This document shows, piece after piece, positions 36,491 through 47,200 of a stretch of 64,000 bases of DNA. The translations under genes and the position numbers were made by a program. Origin of the DNA: Amborella trichopoda (Eukaryota; Streptophyta; Magnoliopsida; Amborellales; Amborellaceae); assembly GCF_000471905.2 (NCBI RefSeq), contig NW_006497600.1, positions 1,859,400 through 1,923,399 on the forward strand. The letters run 5' to 3'. The notes below the pieces were generated by a model. It had not been told where the DNA came from. It saw only the letters and a program-made list of their open reading frames with translations, and ran no database searches. Within the stretch, counting starts at the first letter, position 1, and every line of letters begins with the position of its first letter.

Positions 36491-37343
36491 ATTGGTATAC
36501 AACGTTCACATACAACTCGAAAAACATTCCAATATGTGAGTGATTTGCACAAGGTTACAACCTTATATTATCAAAATAAGGTGCAGCCCCAAACTTTGTC
36601 ATTTAAGATTGCGTAAGAATCCATTTTTCATATATAATTATAAATTTGATACTAAATAAATTGTTAAAATTAAGCAGTTTTATAAACGCATGAAAATCTT
36701 GAAAATTGACGATGCAAATAATGTATTGCAAGATGTATTATATTTTAAAATTTAAATATTTTTTCATTTTCTATATCCATATATCTCAATATCGAGATGA
36801 TCAATTAGATGGTTTTCCAACATAAAAACAACCTTTTTCGACGGAATTTTAAAGTACACCTTAATTAACCTTATATAAATATTTTTCTACTATTGTACAA
36901 ATATTGTCTAAGAAATTGTCATTAATATCACAGTGCTTGAGGACTCAATTGTGTTTTTAAATACACACATGTGCTTCTAAATTGGATCCCATAAGTCTAA
37001 ATCCAAAATATCATCCCAAATGGGTATTTTACATAAGGGAGAACATCTATAGTACACTCCTACAAGAGTACATTATATCAGTTCCTAATGCATCATTTGA
37101 TTCTTTTAACAAGTGACAATGTTAAAAAACTATAGTGATCCATATGATCATGGCATCAGTAATATGCTCATGAGGTATCTTCTTCGAATCCATGGCATGT
37201 GGTTGGACCCACATTCATATTCACCGTTAACATATTGATGGCACGGCGATGCCCCTTATTATCATGAGGAAATTTTTTATATAAGGATGCTACCTTATAA
37301 TGTTGAACTACGAATGCCCCTCAAAATCCATCGGAAAAAGGTA

Positions 37344-37840
37344 NNNNNNNNNNNNNNNNNNNNNNNNNNNNNNNNNNNNNNNNNNNNNNNNNNNNNNNNN
37401 NNNNNNNNNNNNNNNNNNNNNNNNNNNNNNNNNNNNNNNNNNNNNNNNNNNNNNNNNNNNNNNNNNNNNNNNNNNNNNNNNNNNNNNNNNNNNNNNNNNN
37501 NNNNNNNNNNNNNNNNNNNNNNNNNNNNNNNNNNNNNNNNNNNNNNNNNNNNNNNNNNNNNNNNNNNNNNNNNNNNNNNNNNNNNNNNNNNNNNNNNNNN
37601 NNNNNNNNNNNNNNNNNNNNNNNNNNNNNNNNNNNNNNNNNNNNNNNNNNNNNNNNNNNNNNNNNNNNNNNNNNNNNNNNNNNNNNNNNNNNNNNNNNNN
37701 NNNNNNNNNNNNNNNNNNNNNNNNNNNNNNNNNNNNNNNNNNNNNNNNNNNNNNNNNNNNNNNNNNNNNNNNNNNNNNNNNNNNNNNNNNNNNNNNNNNN
37801 NNNNNNNNNNNNNNNNNNNNNNNNNNNNNNNNNNNNNNNN
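37344..37840. other. Assembly gap (497 N)
   Basis: A run of undetermined bases in the intergenic region. Open frames that cross it are not real. Confidence 1.
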
Positions 37841-39111
37841 TAGTGTATTTTACAACATATTATCTATACTATTTATTTTCAAGATTTTCATATGTTTATG
37901 GACCTACTTGATTTTAATCATCTTTAAAATTTATAATTTTATAATTAGATATAAAAATAGATTTTGAGATAATTCTAATAACCTTTGACATAAAAATTAT
38001 AAACCATGATAAAATTTGAAGGTGTACATTGCCTCTACACCTATGGATGCATCCGTATGCAAACTGCACCTTTATTATAATGAAGCGATGATGATATATG
38101 AACATAATTTAGACCATGCTAGGGAAGGGGTTCAACCCTTGTGCCAATTTTAAGTTACTGATTTGTTTTTATATTTTGGATTATTTATTCCTATTGTTTC
38201 AGATATTTTTGGAAGGGAGATACAAGTTTTTTCTAGTTATCAGGGTTTGAGTGAGTTAGTCAACTAATTCAAACTAAAATGCACAACCACTTATTTCAGA
38301 CCTGAAATTTCACATATCAATATTCTCGACCACCATGATCACGAATTTGGAGAGAAGGAATTTTGAGGCTTATAAATAGTCATTTTTATTATATTAGAAC
38401 TTTAACTATTTTTGTAGCTGCAAAATCCTGGACCTAGAGTAAACTGTTGTAATTTAAAATGTGTTTCATATCCTAATCCATATAAACCACCATACGTCCA
38501 ATGACACAAAGCGAACTTTCCCGTGGTTGAATTGCATGGCTTTATTATTTCATGCTACTTTGTGAGGCCTCTTAATCCGATTATGATCCAATCTTAAACC
38601 TATTTTCTAAAGCCGCCAATTATATGAAAGTCTTGAGAGATCTAGAAAGACTTTTAAGCATGTAGTGATGCACGAGTACAACTTGTGCCCCTCAAGAGCG
38701 TGCGAACCACTTATGTTGAAAGGCCCCATTTTCACATGCATGCAAATGTTCAATTATCATGATTTGTTTTTCATTGAATTGTTCAGTTGTAGGAATCAAA
38801 CTTGTGATGTAGTGTCGTTAATATCAATTGCTAACCAATCAAGCCCAATCCCGAAAATATCGAAGGTGTTGGGTTCAACCTACGACCTCCCTTATTCAAG
38901 TAAGAAGCTATGGGAATCGCACACTTGTGAGCCAAGAAATGTGCTCTCATGTGACTAAACAACCATGGAGAACTTAACTTCTCCGTGGCCTTTTCTCCAT
39001 GCCAATATTTATCTGTGAATTTCCCTCTCAATATGTTAAATGATCACGCTAAATTCACAACTAAGAGCATGTGTAGATTCCACCAAAAAATCGTGCTCCT
39101 ATATTTTCTCT

Positions 39112-39245
39112 ATGGGTGGCAATGAGCCCGGACCAGTAAAACGATTATGGGACCTGAATTCGGACCCATACCCGAACCCATTCGGGCCAGGCTCGGACCG
39201 AATTCGGAGGTATCTGACTCCATTCTCATCAAAGGTTAGGACTCC
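39112..39245. repeat. GGGTGGCAATG-type element end, copy 1
   Basis: Starts TGGGTGGCAATGAGCCCGGA and continues with CGGACC / CCCGAACC words. This is a common signature of one class of plant hAT-like MITEs. Confidence 0.4.
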
Positions 39246-39694
39246 ATTATCACCCAAAGGTAGGTGCCCAAATCCCCATTGACTTGCTACTTTTGTTTAC
39301 CAAAAAACAAATTATATCCAATTTTAGTGTAACACTTATCGTTATCTGACTGGGAACTACTATAGTACTGGAATACATGATTAATGAAATTAAATATTCC
39401 ATAAATCAAACACACCCTTACCGATACAAAGTTTCGAGCTCAGCCTTTAATTACCAAACTAAGTTATTGTACCTTTTTTGTGAAGGTTTTGAACATGTTG
39501 ATATAACCCTCCATAAATTGGAAAATTTATATCCAATCGTGGAACATGATTTTTTTTTCGAAGCATTTTCATAGTATGTGTTGTTTTTTTTCTAACAAGG
39601 CCAGACAATTGCTATTAGTTAAAGTCTTATCTAAAGGAGTAGATGTACATTTTGCTCACACAAGACTATGTAATCATGCATGAATCAACTCTTA

Positions 39695-39926
39695 TGGCAC
39701 ACTTGGTTCGCGTGAAATTGTTTTATAGAAAATAATTTTCACATGAAAAAGTTATCTCGTGCAGTTAGGTGTGATAATATTTTCATACCTACTGGTCTTA
39801 GCACATCTTTTCACACCGATTGACAACTAATGGATATAACAAATTTAACACACGTAACCACAAGAGATAAATTTTTCATATGAAATTGTTTTTCAAGAAA
39901 CAATTTCACACCAACCAAACATGCCC
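39695..39926. mobile_element. Tourist-like (PIF/Harbinger) MITE, 232 bp
   Basis: The left end reads GGCACACTTGGTTCG and the right end, reverse-complemented, reads GGGCATGTTTGGTTGG. The inverted repeats extend for about 80 bp, including GTGAAATTGTTT and GAAAAATTTATCTC. It is flanked by TTA on both sides (39692-39694 and 39927-39929), the usual target duplication of PIF/Harbinger MITEs. It has no coding capacity. Confidence 0.8.
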
Positions 39927-40717
39927 TTAAACCTTTGAGATTTTCGAGTACCAAATGGGAATGAATTTTTTTGAACCCAACTGTTCGAATACTTTAGATT
40001 TCCAGGTACTACTTAGGAATGACCTATACATTTATTGAGCCCGTCCCATTAGTACTATTGCTTTTTCGCGGCCTATGGGGACTAAGAAGATACAAAAGTG
40101 ACTACTCTCTCTCTCCATGTATCCAAGAGATAAAAGTTTATACGAGTTATAAACCTTTTACCATCCATGAAAGTAAGGCCTTAATAACCACTTAAAGATA
40201 TTCGTTAGAAAAATCTCAAATTTATCATTTTGACTGTTAAAATAACTCTCATATTGATCATCTCGACTTTAAGATGCATAAAAATATAAATTTGAAGTTT
40301 CAAGCCATAAAAGCAATACATTTCGTAGTATCTAATAACAAACTATCAAACTTTCAAAAATTGAAGTACGGGCGAGGTGCGCACCTCTAAATATTGTTTG
40401 GACTCTGGGGATATGGTTTGGATGCAAGAATTATGCGATGGCTTGAAAATCTACATCCAACCCTCCAATGAAGTTTGAAATATAAAAATGTACATAATAT
40501 GCAAATCCATAGATACTTCAAAACCTTGAAAATATACCAACTTACTACAATATGTATTACTTTTTGGACTTTAAATTATTACTTTTGTTTTCATATTCAT
40601 ACATTTCAAGGTCGAGATGAAGAACTGAAAAGTTTCCCAATGTCATAACACTCTCCTAGAGGATTTTTGAGATGGACCTCGCTCCAATATTATAATGAAG
40701 GATGACACCTTATTAGG

Positions 40718-40940
40718 GTGGCAATGGACCTGGAAGTGACATGGGACTCGAGGGGTAAACCTGAACCGGGTCTGGGTATGGATAAAAAAATTGGACCTGA
40801 CAGGTAGACCCAATATGGGACCGGGTATGGATCCAAAAAATGGACCCGACGGGTTGGGTCCGGGTCCAAATCTTGGACTTGGACCTTAACACTTTTCAGG
40901 TCTAGGTCAGGTTCTAGGTCTAAATATATTTAAATAAAGT
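40718..40940. repeat. GGGTGGCAATG-type element end, copy 2
   Basis: Starts AGGGTGGCAATGGACCTGG and continues with GGGTCCGGGTCC-type words. Confidence 0.4.
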
Positions 40941-41053
40941 TAAATATATAGAAAATTTTTAATTTTTGGGTTGGATATGGCTCTCATATTATTTTTTTCA
41001 GGTTTAGCCCCTTTACCTCTCCTGCACCTAATACAAACGTTTTTCTAGATAAG

Positions 41054-41270
41054 TGGAAAATATATAATGATACCATTTACCTTGGTACAAGGTGGTCCCA
41101 ATTAATCTTGACTTGTAAATTTGAGTGGCTGCATTTATTTTATTGACCAAACTCAAAGTTCAAAAAAATAATTCTCGAACTTTATGACATGACCAATCTA
41201 TCAGATTTCACATCGAATGGTGGTAAGCAATTGTGACCTCTCTGTATCAAAAGATAAATTTCTCATTTAA
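41054..41270. mobile_element. MITE, family A copy, opposite orientation
   Basis: This segment shares GGCTGCATT, GACCAAACTCAAA and ATCAGATTTCACATC with the reverse complement of 51833-52082. Its ends are inverted repeats containing ATGATACCATTTACCTTGGT and its partner. It lies upstream of the LTR element near RHIP1. Confidence 0.7.
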
Positions 41271-41368
41271 AAAAAATCCCATTTAGACATATGCTCCATT
41301 TTGCCAACCTTAAATTTCATGTGGATCTTCAATGGAATGTGCGTTGCTCAAAGGTCGACACCTTATGG

Positions 41369-41583
41369 TGTTAGCGTATGGATATATCATTATGGATACA
41401 TAACAGTATGGATATGTATGTATATGAGTATATATCTCTTGATAAGGTTAGATGTCAAGCATCTCTTGATTATGATAGTAATTATCAATAATGTCTATCC
41501 ACAACTGTTAGCCATATATTTATATAGGGACTTGTATATTATTTATTAATTAATAAAAGAGAGAGTATTATGAGTTTCTAATA
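41369..41583 (+). repeat. Additional LTR copy of the same family, with leader
   Basis: About 215 bp, starting TGTTAGCGTATGGATATATC and ending before TGTTATTAGAGCCATAGGCT, a near match to the copia primer-binding site. The leader that follows (41597-42125) shares GCCATAGGCTCCTC and Leu-codon-rich CTC repeats with the region after the next LTR. It also holds a 49-bp duplication (about 41650 and 41699). Confidence 0.65.
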
Positions 41584-42842
41584 TGTTATTAGAGCCATAG
41601 GCTCCTCAACCTCAAATCTGAGCTCGCCAACCTCAAATCTGAGGTCGGGAAATTTCAAGACCGTCTGCCCATTATTGGCTCATATTCGTTTCGAAAGGGA
41701 AATTTCAAGACCGTTTGTCTTCTGTTGGTTCATATTCGTTCCGAAAATTTCGTCTGTATCTACCTCACATTGTAGGTATCATCTCTCTCTCCCTTGGGCC
41801 TGAAAAATCAAGCATACCTCGTTCTCTTTCTAGAACTCCCTCTTTCTCTCTCTCTAGAAGCTAGTTCCGGCCGGTCAAGTGTAACTTTCTCTTTGATCAA
41901 TTGTAACTCCCTCTCTTTGTCTAATAATATCTAATATCTTTGACTTAGCAGTTATCCTTGCAACTCTGTCTCTAAGCTTTATCTCTCTAGATTTTACCCA
42001 TATCTTTGTCTCCTTTTTGGCTTCCCTCTAGATTTTACCCCTCTCTTTCTCTCTATTTCTCTATATTCTGGTTGCCACTTTCTCGCTCCTTCCTTCTCTT
42101 TTCCCACTCCAGAGCTGGTACTCTCTGTTAGCGTATGGATATATCATTATGGATACTTATCAGTGTGGATATGTATGTATAGAGGTATATATCTCTTGAT
42201 AAGTTTAGGTGTCTAGCATCTATTGTTTATGATAGTAATTATCAATAACGTGGATAATTATCAATAATATCTATCCACAATTGTTGGCCCTATATTTATA
42301 TAGGGTATTGTATATTATTTACTAATTAATAAAATATATAGTATTATAAGTTTCTAAATAGAGCCATAGGCTCCTCGGCCTCTAATTTGACTTCCCACCT
42401 CAGATCTGAGGTTGCCGGATCTGAGCTCAGCTTCATGTTACCAGATCTGAGCTCGGCTTCAGTTTCATTCCGACTCTTTGTCAAACAACTGCACCCTCTT
42501 TAATGTTCTCTCTCTCTATTTGTGCATATAATAATATTCCTCATTCGCTTTATCTGTTATTAATATGGGATTCATGCTGCATCCCATTGTTTGATCCATT
42601 TACAATCCATCAATCATCTCGGCTTCAATTTCTTGTGAATTTCCTTACCTTTACATCCGTGGTGCGCAGTTCAAATTCAATCACATCCAATTGAGGGCCT
42701 CATCTCATTTTTGATATCTTCTCCCATTTACACAAAAACTTCAGCTCTCATATTCATCCATGGTTGAATCAATTAACACTAGCAGTTTCACGAGAGAAAC
42801 TCATAAACCAAATAAGCACTGCCAAAGGCCTCCGAGTCCTTT

Positions 42843-43055
42843 TTCGACTCTCTACTGAGTCTGTTTCGACTATCTGCAGTGTCTGATTCGGCTCTCTGCT
42901 AAGTCTGTTTCGACTATTTGCAGTGTTTGATTCGACTATCTGCCAAGTTTGTTTAGACTATCTGCAGTGTCTGATTCGACTCTCTGCCGAGTCTATTTCG
43001 ACTCTCTGCCGAGTCTATTTCGACTCTCTACCGAGTCGTGTTTCGACTTTATGCA
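42843..43055 (+). repeat. 22-bp minisatellite inside the LTR element
   Basis: About nine tandem units of the form CGACTCTCTGCCGAGTCTAT plus TT. Early units alternate between two variants (with GCAGTGTCTGATT and GAGTCTGTTT ends), giving a 44-bp higher-order period. The last units are nearly identical. Confidence 0.85.
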
Positions 43056-43077
43056 AAACAACATTTGTCTTTGTTAT

Positions 43078-43162
43078 GGACTGCGAGTTGCTGAATATGT
43101 CTCGGGCTGCGAGTTGTTAAATATGTATTAGGCTGCAAGTTGCTGAATCTGTCTCGGATCTA
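43078..43162 (+). repeat. Three degenerate repeats of about 30 bp
   Basis: The phrase CTGCGAGTTGCTGAATATGT and its variants occur three times, directly downstream of the 22-bp minisatellite. Confidence 0.7.
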
Positions 43163-44095
43163 CATCAATTTTTGTTGGTTATTCCAAGTGTAATTTTGTG
43201 TTTGTTTCATCTATCTTTGATCTACACTGAGTTCTGTTGGTTCTTTAAAGTGTCATGATGTGCTTGTTTCAAGAAATCTATAAAGTTCCAACTAGTTCGT
43301 TTATGCAATTTATTATTCAAACTCTAACTGCTTTGTGTAAATGGCAAACTTTCTATATTTCTCCTACAACATATAAATTATATTATCCCCTTATCCTCCA
43401 TTCTGAATGGAGGGCTAAGATTGGCCCAATCACAATGTCATGTCTCTACACTATTTTCTTTTTAATTTTTTTCTATAAGCTATGTTGACACCAAATTTTG
43501 GACGTCCATTACTCTATTAAAGTCTCACTAGCAAAAAATATAAAAAAATAATTTCAATAAAATAAAATAACCAAAATACTTTTGAAAGTTTCAAGAGGTA
43601 TTTTGGTCATTATATTTTATCAAAAAATTATTTTAAATATTTTTTATAGATGCACTTCAATGAGAGACGGCACAAACTAAATTTCATATTCATATAATTT
43701 GTATAAAAAAAACTAAAAATAAAATACTTTGAGACGTCAGATCTAAGATCAAACAATGAGTGACTTAATTGATAAAAAATAGACGACTGGATAATAGGGG
43801 GATGATAGAACTTCTATGTTTGGAGGGAAAACATATAAACCTTTCATTTGTATAAAAACATCTTGAGTTTGAAGGGCGTGTAAGCATATGGATATATCAT
43901 TATAAATATGTAATAGTATGAATATGTATATATATGGGTATATATATCTCAATAAAATTAGATGCAATAAGTATCTCAATATTAGTTAGTAATTATTAAT
44001 AATGTGGGTAATTATCAATAATGGAGTATTGCATATTTTTTATTAATTAATAAAAGAGAGAGTATTATGAGTTTTTAGTACCCCATATAAATATA

Positions 44096-44165
44096 TATAT
44101 ATCAAGCGATAGATACCCATATACATACGTATCCATACTATATAATGATATATCTATACGCAAAT
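44096..44165 (-). repeat. Inverted fragment of the LTR 5' end, 73 bases before RHIP1 ATG
   Basis: The reverse complement reads GCGTATAGATATATCATTAT and then GTATGGATACGTATGTATAT, which matches the first about 65 bases of the LTR family. Together with the forward LTR at 43879-44080 it forms an imperfect palindrome. Confidence 0.65.
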
Positions 44166-44180
44166 ATGTACAAGAAGCAC

Positions 44181-44195
44181 CCTCTCTCTCTCTCT
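44181..44195 (+). promoter_or_regulatory. Pyrimidine (CT) patch before RHIP1 start
   Basis: A short CT run sits 43 to 57 bases before the RHIP1 ATG. Such patches are common near plant transcription starts. It directly follows an inverted LTR fragment, so the core promoter may overlap transposon-derived sequence. Confidence 0.35.
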
Positions 44196-44237
44196 AAAGT
44201 CGAAGGGCAGTAATTGCTGGTGCCAACGTCCTTGAAA

Positions 44238-47200
44238 ATGGCAGAAGTTGGTGCCGATGCAGAGGAGGAGAAGCCCAATTTCATCAGAGAAGAAAACCAG
44301 CATTCTTTTCAATCCCACCAAAAACCAGAGGAGGAGATTCCATGGATTGAATACGCAGTCCAGGAAGCTGAATCCATTAAGAAAACGTTAATGGAGGCCA
44401 CCGACTCGGCCCTTGAAGCTACTAGGTCTCGGCTCTTCGATATCCATGCCACCTCTTCAGCTCATTTCTATCAAGCAAAGGTACCCATCCCCCTTTATTT
44501 TTTTCATAGAGCAGATTTATTATTGTAGGGTAAATTCCCGTTTTGTTCATGTTTTATTTTTGCCATATACATGGATTAATCATCAAACATAGAAAAAGTT
44601 GGCACGGATTGGTTTTTCTATTTGCTTTATCTCTATGTTTTTCTCTCTGTTCCATTGTCTCTCTGATGAAAATCTATACCGTTATAGGTTTCAGTGTTCT
44701 TTATTATCATTCAATGGACAAATTTCATCACGTTGGTGTCTATCTCAATGTTATTATAAAACAACTAAAGAAAAAATTACAGTTACTCTCTCTCTCTCTC
44801 TCTACGCATTTCAAAATCAAAGTGGGTCTAAATTTCTGATTTAAAATGTTATCATGGATGGCATTTGGTTGTCTAGAAAATGAAATTAACCTTGACTGGG
44901 TTTTCTCTCTCTCTTATGCTCCATGGCTTTTATGTTACATTATTATCCATCAGTAGTGGGCTTTATTAGTCCTGATTCCTAATGTTTAAAAAAGTATGAA
45001 AAGTTATCTCAGGGGGCAATTGGGTTGTGCTTGTGATTGGCTGGATTAGTGAAAGGTTGCATGCTGTTGAATGAAAGGGTTACTATCTGTGGGTTAACTT
45101 GTTGAAGTCTATATTAAGCCATGTCTTATGGTCACAAAATGATGTGCACTTGTATTTCAGTTTGACCACTTGTTTTAAATGCTTTGATATTTTTGATGGC
45201 TTCCTTTTTATATAGTTGAGTGAAAATGCTAACATCCATCCCCCCCCATGAAAAAATTATAGTAGAGAATAGTGAGATATGTAATGAAGCGGATCACAAG
45301 CATCCAAAGTACCTGTTCACCCTTTAAAATGAGCAAATTTAGGAATGTATTGGTCCCTCTCTTGGCTTTTTTAAAGCTTCACTTTAGTTTAATGGACCAT
45401 GCTCTTTGCTTTCTTTGGTTAAAGATTTACATTAATCGCTATGTCTTGTAAAACAATGTTGAACTAACTATTAATAGTCACAAGTACAGTGGCGCCTTGC
45501 CTGCATCCTAGTCACTCCTCCACCTTGTCCTTCTACTATCTTATACTATCTCCCAACGTACCCACTTTGCAATCTCTAAACCCTACTTGTCAATCCTCAG
45601 GCTCAACCATAGTGACTCTTCCTCCTCATCATTCCCATTCCCTGACATCTGCACCCCTCTAACATTTCCTTTGGATAAAAACCAATTCAAGTCTTAAAAT
45701 CCCCACCTCTACCCTCATTGGGGTAGGGGTGGTATGGACTTTCTTGCCTTTCTCTTATTCATTCCCTCCCTAGCACTCGGCTCGCCACCCACACAAGAAC
45801 AATACCTAACCTTAAACATGTCCAATATCAATCCTTCCCCAAGTTACTACAACTACTGTCACCTCATACTTGCCAAACACCACTCTCCACCAACCACCGC
45901 CCAACCCTAAAACACAAAACCAGAGTGATAACAACCTCACCCTGAACCCATGGCCACAACCACAAACTGTTTTTTCCAACACTGGAGTCACCCAGTCTGA
46001 AAATCATTCCATCAGCATTTAATGAGACTACATCACCGAGATAATCAACTATCTAAAAATCTCAGCCATCATCACTTTCCATCGTTTTGGAAATTATATT
46101 ACAGGTACTCAACCATGGGTATCAAAGATTCAAGGACCTAACATCCAATGCAGACCACAACGTAAACAACTATCTTTGGGGAGGTTCCTTTGCACCTTTC
46201 GCTCACAATAAACTCGCACCACAGCTCTAACTTCATCGTGGCTTGACTTCATCTTTGGGGAGGTTCCTTTGCATCCTTCCTGATACAAAACCTGTCTTTC
46301 TGGGCCTAAACTGTTGCATTTTGAACTTAGGTGGCTCAATGGCTCGCATTTCACAACTTGGTTACCCACTAGTCTGTCATTTGCGGTCCAAGGGTGGGCC
46401 AGATATAGATCCAGAGAAAACTCCGACTCCCCAAAGTAAAACAATAAAAAATTGGAGTTGTGCCCTGCCAGTCAATTTCTGATGAGCCAAACAAACAATC
46501 CTCAATGCGATCCATGACCTCGACACCCAAGAGGAACATAGAAACCTCCATAAGTAGAGTTCCTAACCAGGCTGCTTGCAAAAGAAAGATACTTCACCAT
46601 TCTAAAACACGAGAAAGCCTTTGGTACCAAAGGTCCAAAATCAAATGGTTAAAAGTAGGAGACTGGAACACTGTTTTTCTTTTTTTCCACAAAATAGCAA
46701 ACAACCAACATAGTACAAACCAAATCTCCCATATTACAGTCGCAAACCAAATCTATGAAGAACCAGTATCCATCTCCGGTCACATGCACTCTTTCTTCCA
46801 GCCAACGCTGAACTGTCCTTTTCAAGTTTCACCCTTGAGCAAAGCTGTAGCCTGTAGGTTTACAGAGATCACTTTCAGAAGAGGAAGTCCTTCATACAAG
46901 CTCAGACTTGGACTAGGACATAGCATTGGTTCAAATAGCTTTCCGATGGCTCCCGCTCTCATTTATGAACAATTATGGCCCTTGATATCTTAGCTTTTTT
47001 CAATTAATTCCACCATAGAGGTAGGATACACATCTAAAAGCCACTTTTTTTTTTTGAGAGAAGGTTAACATCATCTAAATCTAAATGCCACTTTTGTGTT
47101 GCTAATACCCAAATTAGAAGGCGCACGGGAAACTTAGACATAGTTTGCTCAATTCTTCATTATGAAAATCTTGTGAAGGTCCTAGCTACCAGACATGGGG

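Larger units (their letters stand above)
42126..44080 (+). mobile_element. Non-autonomous copia-type LTR element upstream of RHIP1
   Basis: The 5' LTR at about 42126-42358 starts TGTTAGCGTATGGATATATC. A related 3' LTR at about 43879-44080 starts TGTAAGCATATGGATATATC. Directly before the 3' LTR is CTTGAGTTTGAAGGGCG, in the place and style of a copia polypurine tract. A tRNA-Met-type primer-binding site is clear only in the tandem copy at 41584 (TGTTATTAGAGCC). The internal part has no gag or pol frame but carries a 22-bp minisatellite. It therefore resembles a TRIM/LARD-type element. Confidence 0.65.
34768..44237. other. Divergent intergenic region between NOT1 and RHIP1
   Basis: The region is 9.5 kb and AT-rich. 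It holds MITEs at 35275-35712, 39695-39926 and 41054-41270, an RTE fragment (36045-36490), a 497-base gap and the LTR repeats (41369-44165). No protein gene or RNA gene is visible. The stretches 36500-37343 and 37841-39100 show nothing recognisable. Confidence 0.7.

Noticed and set aside
37287-37967. Long open frames across the gap
   Set aside because: They exist only because undetermined bases contain no stops.
42843-43055. CRISPR-like regular repeats
   Set aside because: The units are directly tandem without unique spacers, lie in a retroelement, and the genome is a plant.
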